Assembly (NCBI GenBank): GCA_029266795.1
Contig: JAQSWE010000206.1
Coordinates: 1-9,579 of the forward strand
Length of the DNA: 9,579 nt
Direction: 5' to 3'
Source: Alphaproteobacteria bacterium
Lineage (GTDB): Bacteria > Pseudomonadota > Alphaproteobacteria > Micavibrionales > UBA2020
Positions 6,143 to 9,579 of the stretch are shown here, in pieces (position 1 is the first letter of the stretch; the number at the start of each line of letters is the position of its first letter). Under the pieces are notes generated by a model that had not been told where the DNA came from, searched no databases, and saw only the letters and a program-made list of their open reading frames with translations. A program made the translations under genes and the position numbers.

Positions 6143-6195
6143 AGTACCCTCACCCTAACCCTCTCCCATAGGGAGAGGGTTAGGGCGAAGGTACT
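6143..6195. terminator. Long palindrome in the ppx/DUF853 convergent gap, likely bidirectional terminator or repeat
   Basis: CCCTAACCCTCTCCC (6153-6167) pairs perfectly with GGGAGAGGGTTAGGG (6171-6185) around the three-base loop ATA, and pairing continues outward to 6143/6195, giving 25-base arms with only two mismatches (6152/6186 and 6149/6189). It fills most of the 80-bp gap between two convergent stop codons, 18 bases after the ppx stop and 9 bases from the DUF853 stop. Such a stem would stall polymerase or protect 3' ends from either side, although there is no U-tract. The CCCTCTCCC/GGGAGAGGG core is a type of repeat seen in intergenic DNA of many proteobacteria, so it is probably a dispersed element as well. 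Confidence 0.65.
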
Positions 6196-6204
6196 ATCCC
6201 TTAA

Positions 6205-7767
6205 TTACCGCCGCCGTCCCGACCCACCCATCAGCGATCCCAGCAGCCCGCGCATGATTTCGCGGCCGACGCTAGACGCCATGCTGCGCGTGGCGCTAGT
6301 TGCGGCTTTTTCGATGAGGCCGGGTTTGCGGCCACCGCGGGGGCCGGTGGTGCCGAAGATGATGTCGTTGAGGACGCTGCCACCGCCGCTTTGCGGGGGA
6401 GGGCTGGGAGTAGGAGTCTTCGGTGTTTCGTGCCGTCTGCCCCAGCCGCCGGATGTTGTCGTAGTTTGCGACGGCGCGGGTTGCGGCGCGGCTTGTTCAT
6501 GTTTCTTCTGCAGCACTTCGAAGGCGGATTCACGGTCGACGGCCTGTTCGTAAAATCCGGCGACGGGGCTTTGCGCGATGACGCCAGCGCGCTCGTCATC
6601 GGTCAATGGCCCGATGCGGCTATGCGGCGGGAAGATGTAGCATTGCTCGACCATCGTCGGTGTGCCTTTGGCATCCAGTACGGAGACAAGCGCCTCGCCG
6701 ACGCCCAACTCGGTGATGACTTGCGATGTTTTAAACGCCGGGTTCGGGCGCATGGTGTCGGCGGCGGTATCGACGGCCTTTTTGTCGATGGGCGTGAAGG
6801 CGCGCAGGGCATGCTGCACACGGTGCGCCAGCTGGCCGAGGATGGTGGGCGGAATGTCGGACGGGCTTTGCGTGACGAAGTAAATGCCGACGCCTTTCGA
6901 CCGCACAAGGCGCACAACCTGTTCGATCTTCTCCACCAGCGGCTTCGGCGTGTCGCGGAACAGCAGATGCGCTTCGTCGAAGAAAAACACCAGCTTCGGT
7001 TTCGGCAGATCGCCCACTTCCGGCAGCGTCTCATACAGCTCCGACAGCATCCAGAGCAGGAAGGTGGAATAGACGACGGGGGACAGCAGCAATTTATCGG
7101 CGGCTAGAATACTGACGATGCCATGCCCTTTCGCATCGGTCTGCAGCAAATCCATCACGTTGAAGGCCGGTTCGCCGAAGAAATCCTTCGCGCCTTCGTT
7201 TTCAAGCGTGATGATGCCGCGCTGGATGATGCCGAGCGATGCAGGCGACAGATGCCCGTATTGCGGCTTGAATTTGTCGAGGTTTTCCTGCACGAGGCCG
7301 ATCAGCGCGTTCATGTCCTTCAGGTCGAGCAGCAGCAATCCCGCTTCATCCGCGATGCGGAACAGGATCATCAGCACGGAAGCCTGCGTTTCATTCAGGT
7401 TCATCAGCCGCCCGAGCAGTTGCGGCCCGATTTCGGACAGCGTGGTGCGCACGGGATGGCCTTTTTTGCCATAGACATCCCAGAACATGACGGGGCAGGG
7501 GGCGTAACCGAAATCGTTCAAACCCAGCAGGCCGAGGCGCGTCTTGATGCGGTCGGATTCCGCGCCTGCCGCCGCCATGCCGGACAAATCGCCTTTCACA
7601 TCGGCCATGAAGACCGGCACGCCATTACGGCTGAATTGTTCGGCCAGTGTTTGCAGCGTCACCGTCTTGCCCGTGCCCGTCGCGCCCGCGATCAAGCCGT
7701 GGCGGTTGGCGAGGTTCGGCAGCAGGTCGATATAGCTATCGGCTGTTTTGGATTTTGCGAATTGCAT
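6205..7767 (-). CDS. HerA-like ATPase, DUF853 (YjgR) family
   Basis: 520 residues from the ATG at 7767. I prefer this start because a GGAG ribosome site lies 6 bases upstream; the in-frame GTG at 7779 overlaps that site. Near the N-terminus, DLLPNLANRHGLIAGATGTGKT carries Walker A (28-35). VPVFMADVKGDLSG (50-63) follows, then a helical insert, Walker B KLVFFFDEAHLLF with Asp264-Glu265 (258-270), and GIYFVTQSPSDIP (294-306), a sensor-like strand shared with HerA/FtsK-type motors. Residues about 425-463 are a low-complexity Pro/Ser/Thr/Gly linker, and the tail LNDIIFGTTGPRGGRKPGL to GREIMRGLLGSLMGG is a conserved helical segment of this family. E. coli YjgR has about 500 residues and its role is unknown; HerA relatives pump or process DNA with NurA nucleases, but no nurA is here. 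It lies 32 bp downstream of rnd and is probably co-transcribed with it. Confidence 0.9.
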   Translation of the reverse strand: MQFAKSKTADSYIDLLPNLANRHGLIAGATGTGKTVTLQTLAEQFSRNGVPVFMADVKGDLSGMAAAGAESDRIKTRLGLLGLNDFGYAPCPVMFWDVYGKKGHPVRTTLSEIGPQLLGRLMNLNETQASVLMILFRIADEAGLLLLDLKDMNALIGLVQENLDKFKPQYGHLSPASLGIIQRGIITLENEGAKDFFGEPAFNVMDLLQTDAKGHGIVSILAADKLLLSPVVYSTFLLWMLSELYETLPEVGDLPKPKLVFFFDEAHLLFRDTPKPLVEKIEQVVRLVRSKGVGIYFVTQSPSDIPPTILGQLAHRVQHALRAFTPIDKKAVDTAADTMRPNPAFKTSQVITELGVGEALVSVLDAKGTPTMVEQCYIFPPHSRIGPLTDDERAGVIAQSPVAGFYEQAVDRESAFEVLQKKHEQAAPQPAPSQTTTTSGGWGRRHETPKTPTPSPPPQSGGGSVLNDIIFGTTGPRGGRKPGLIEKAATSATRSMASSVGREIMRGLLGSLMGGSGRRR

Positions 7768-7773
7768 GATGTG

Positions 7774-7777
7774 CTCC
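7774..7777 (-). promoter_or_regulatory. Ribosome binding site of the DUF853 gene
   Basis: GGAG on the minus strand, 6 bases from the ATG at 7767, decides between that start and an in-frame GTG four codons earlier (7779), whose own sequence runs into the GGAG. A small stem (GCGGG/CCCGC, 7780-7794) lies just upstream. Confidence 0.65.
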
Positions 7778-7799
7778 ACCCCGCAACAGGCGGGAAAAA

Positions 7800-8972
7800 T
7801 TATTCGGCGGGCTTGGTATCGGTCGGCACCAGTTTCAGCTTGCCGTTTTCCACCGCAATCGCGAGCTTGCCGTCGCGCAGTTCGAGCGCTTCCTTGCCGA
7901 ACAGCTTATAGCGCCAGCCGGACATGGCCGCCACTTTCGCTTCCTTGCCAAACGCCGCGATCAGTTCGAGGTCGGAGGCCACGCAAAGGAGTTTCGGCGC
8001 CACCTGCGCCTCTTCGCAGCGCAGTTTCAGCAGCACGCGCAGCAGGTCGATGGTGGGTGCCATGCCGGGCGGCAGATGCGGGCGGGGTTCCCATTTCGGG
8101 CCTTCGCTCTCTTCCATTTCCATGCCGCGCTTGACGGCAGCCAGCAGTTCCAGCGCGCGCTCGCTTTCGGCAAAGCCGCGGTTGACGTTGCGCATCTTGC
8201 CCAAGGCTTCCGGCGTCGTCGGCGGATGCGTGGCGATTTCGGCCAGCGCCTCGTCCTTCATGATGCGACCGCGCGGCACATCGGCCTGCTGCGCCAGCGT
8301 TTCGCGCCATGCCGCCACTTCCTTCAGCACGCAGAGCGCGCGGATTTTATGGCTCGGAATCTTGATGCGCTCCCACGCCTCTTCGGGGCGGGAGATGTAA
8401 TTTTCCTTGTCGGAGAGATTTTTCATCTCGTCCTTGATCCATGCCGTGCGCTCCAGTTTTTCCACGCGCTCGGCGAGTTTCAAAAAGAGTTTGCGCAAAT
8501 GCGTCACATCGGCCAGCGCGTATTTCAGCTGCTTCGACGTCAGCGGGCGCATCGCCCAGTCGGTGAAGCGGGAGGATTTATCCAGCTGCTTCTTGACGAT
8601 CGAATTGACCAGCACTTCGTAGGAAACCTGCTCGCCATAGCCGCAGACCATGGCGGCCACCTGCGTGTCGAAAATCGGCGTCGGCAGCTTGCCCATGTGG
8701 TTGTAGAAAATCTCCAGATCCTGCCGGCAGGCATGGAACACCTTCAGCACTTCCTTGTCGCGCAGGAATTCATAGAAGGGGTCAAGGTCGATCCCCTCCG
8801 CCAGCGGGTCGATCGCATAGGCTTCCTCGTCATCGCCCGCCACCTGTATCAGGCACAGGTTCGGGTAATAGGTGCGCTCGCGGATGAATTCGGTGTCGAC
8901 CGTCACGAAATCCGATTTCCGGAGTTTCGTGCAGAGGGTTTTCAGGTCTTTGGATGTTGTGATCAGGGTCAT
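7800..8972 (-). CDS. rnd: Ribonuclease D
   Basis: 390 residues, the usual length for RNase D, a 3'-5' exonuclease that trims the 3' ends of tRNA precursors and other structured RNAs with two metal ions. The DEDDy set is complete: Asp26 and Glu28 in FVTVDTEFIRERTYYP, Asp85 in VFHACRQDLEIF, and Tyr151/Asp155 in KYALADVTHL. An HRDC domain follows at about 205-285 (from IKIPSHKIRALCVL to RGFAESERALELL), then a second C-terminal helical domain (about 300-370). The start ITTSKDLKTLCTKL fits the family, and the ATG at 8972 leaves no missing N-terminus; the ribosome site is weak. It heads a likely two-gene unit with the DUF853 ATPase and is divergent from the membrane protein at 9059. In alphaproteobacteria rnd is often near ppx, as it is here, though on the opposite strand and with one gene between. 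Confidence 0.95.
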   Translation of the reverse strand: MTLITTSKDLKTLCTKLRKSDFVTVDTEFIRERTYYPNLCLIQVAGDDEEAYAIDPLAEGIDLDPFYEFLRDKEVLKVFHACRQDLEIFYNHMGKLPTPIFDTQVAAMVCGYGEQVSYEVLVNSIVKKQLDKSSRFTDWAMRPLTSKQLKYALADVTHLRKLFLKLAERVEKLERTAWIKDEMKNLSDKENYISRPEEAWERIKIPSHKIRALCVLKEVAAWRETLAQQADVPRGRIMKDEALAEIATHPPTTPEALGKMRNVNRGFAESERALELLAAVKRGMEMEESEGPKWEPRPHLPPGMAPTIDLLRVLLKLRCEEAQVAPKLLCVASDLELIAAFGKEAKVAAMSGWRYKLFGKEALELRDGKLAIAVENGKLKLVPTDTKPAE

Positions 8973-9058
8973 GGTAGGTCAACTTAATAAACTTCGCCCT
9001 GTTTCGCCATGATTTTTTTGATGCAAATTTTGAGGATTTGAGCCAATTTAGCCGGATT

Positions 9059-9579
9059 ATGACCCAATCTGCGCTCTTACAATTCAAAAACTGGCCCGGA
9101 ATGAAGGACGCCCGATCTTGGGGGCAGCCGCATTTCGGACGGGCGACATTTTGCGCCTATATGGGGGTTCCGCTCATCGGGGTTGCCGCGATCCTGTTGA
9201 TTGGGGGAGAGCAGTTCGAGGCTATGATGCCAGTTGCGCGGTGGACGGGGCTTGCAGGGTTGGCACTGGTGTTCCTGTGGTATTTCCAGCGGGAGGCAGG
9301 ACGCAGGAAATCGGCGGCAGCGCCTTACCTCGCACTGGGTGTGACGGAAGAGGAGATCCGCGCAGGCGCGGCGGACATGAACGAACGCACCCGCCGCTAT
9401 CATGACGAAAACAAGACGGAAATAGATATTATCGCCCGCGAATTTTACCGGATTTCAACGGAAGAACTCGGCCTTCATCCCGACTACGTGCGGGCGCAAC
9501 TGGCCGTATCCGGCGAAAACATCAGCTATCCGCGCGCGATGGAATGGCATATGCACGGCCATACCGCAGAAGACGCGGC
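9059..9579 (+). CDS. Unrecognised two-helix membrane protein, partial (runs off the window)
   Basis: From the ATG at 9059 the frame stays open to the window edge: 173 codons, no stop. I do not recognise the family. A basic N-terminal segment (1-30) is followed by a hydrophobic helix AYMGVPLIGVAAILLIG (33-49), a short acidic loop EQFEAMMPV, and a second helix WTGLAGLALVFLWYF (62-76). The RREAGRRK-like positive patch after it (QREAGRRKS, 77-85) predicts both termini in the cytoplasm. The remaining 90 residues are charged and soluble, with TEEEIRAGAADMNERTRRYHDENK (96-119), likely a helix, and a histidine-rich MEWHMHGHT near the cut end. No ribosome site is clear at 9059, and the frame is open for some distance upstream (a TTG at 9038 is an alternative), so the start is uncertain. 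Codon use and composition match the neighbours. It is divergent from rnd across 86 bp. Confidence 0.7.
   Translation, partial: MTQSALLQFKNWPGMKDARSWGQPHFGRATFCAYMGVPLIGVAAILLIGGEQFEAMMPVARWTGLAGLALVFLWYFQREAGRRKSAAAPYLALGVTEEEIRAGAADMNERTRRYHDENKTEIDIIAREFYRISTEELGLHPDYVRAQLAVSGENISYPRAMEWHMHGHTAEDA

Noticed and set aside
7768..7779. GTG at 7779 as the start of the DUF853 gene
   Set aside because: It overlaps the GGAG that serves the ATG at 7767, and no ribosome site lies at a suitable distance before it.
7780..7794. CCCGC/GCGGG hairpin between rnd and DUF853 as a terminator
   Set aside because: In the direction of transcription the run of T precedes the stem instead of following it, and the stem is only 5 bp.
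7123..8987. Long plus-strand frames (7123-7911 and 8076-8987) opposite DUF853 and rnd
   Set aside because: Both mirror well-supported genes and have shadow-type composition. The 303-codon one is tempting by length alone but has no start signal or motif.

Overview
The window reads as an ordinary chromosomal stretch of a moderately GC-rich alphaproteobacterium. The order priA / small transaldolase (fsa family) / DUF484 / xerC is a familiar proteobacterial neighbourhood, and the Ppx and RNase D proteins have alphaproteobacterial features. The dense GC-rich palindromes between genes resemble the intergenic repeats common in that class. I cannot place it more finely; a Rhodospirillales- or Micavibrio-like lineage is only a guess. 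There is no tRNA, rRNA, CRISPR array, insertion sequence or phage gene in it.

Layout. Bases 1-275 hold the N-terminal third of xerC (minus strand, running off the window). Bases 276-474 are intergenic: a candidate xerC promoter, a small hairpin (316-346) and a 114-bp nested inverted repeat (352-465). DUF484 (475-1167) and the small transaldolase gene (1167-1832) follow on the minus strand and overlap by one base as TAATG. A 51-bp divergent gap with overlapping promoter-like sequences leads to priA (1884-4100, plus). A 121-bp convergent gap with weak hairpins separates it from sixA (4222-4719, minus). sixA diverges from ppx (4781-6124, plus) across 61 bp carrying a good sigma70-like promoter for sixA. 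ppx converges on a minus-strand pair, rnd (7800-8972) then a HerA-like DUF853 ATPase (6205-7767), with a strong 25-bp-arm hairpin in the 80-bp convergent gap. Divergent from rnd, an unrecognised two-helix membrane protein begins at 9059 and runs off the right edge. No gene-free stretch exceeds 200 bp.

Functional themes. Genome maintenance: XerC (chromosome dimer resolution, usually linked to DUF484), PriA (replication restart) and a HerA-like ATPase. RNA processing: RNase D. Phosphate and carbon metabolism: Ppx, a SixA-type histidine phosphatase and a small transaldolase. They are mostly housekeeping genes in short transcription units rather than one pathway.

I did not find a convincing new system. 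The items most worth a second look are the nested repeat whose two arms differ by compensatory base-pair changes, the C-terminally short Ppx ending beside a long palindrome, active-site residues arguing that the 'fructose-6-phosphate aldolase' is really a transaldolase, the rnd / HerA-like pair, and the unrecognised membrane protein.
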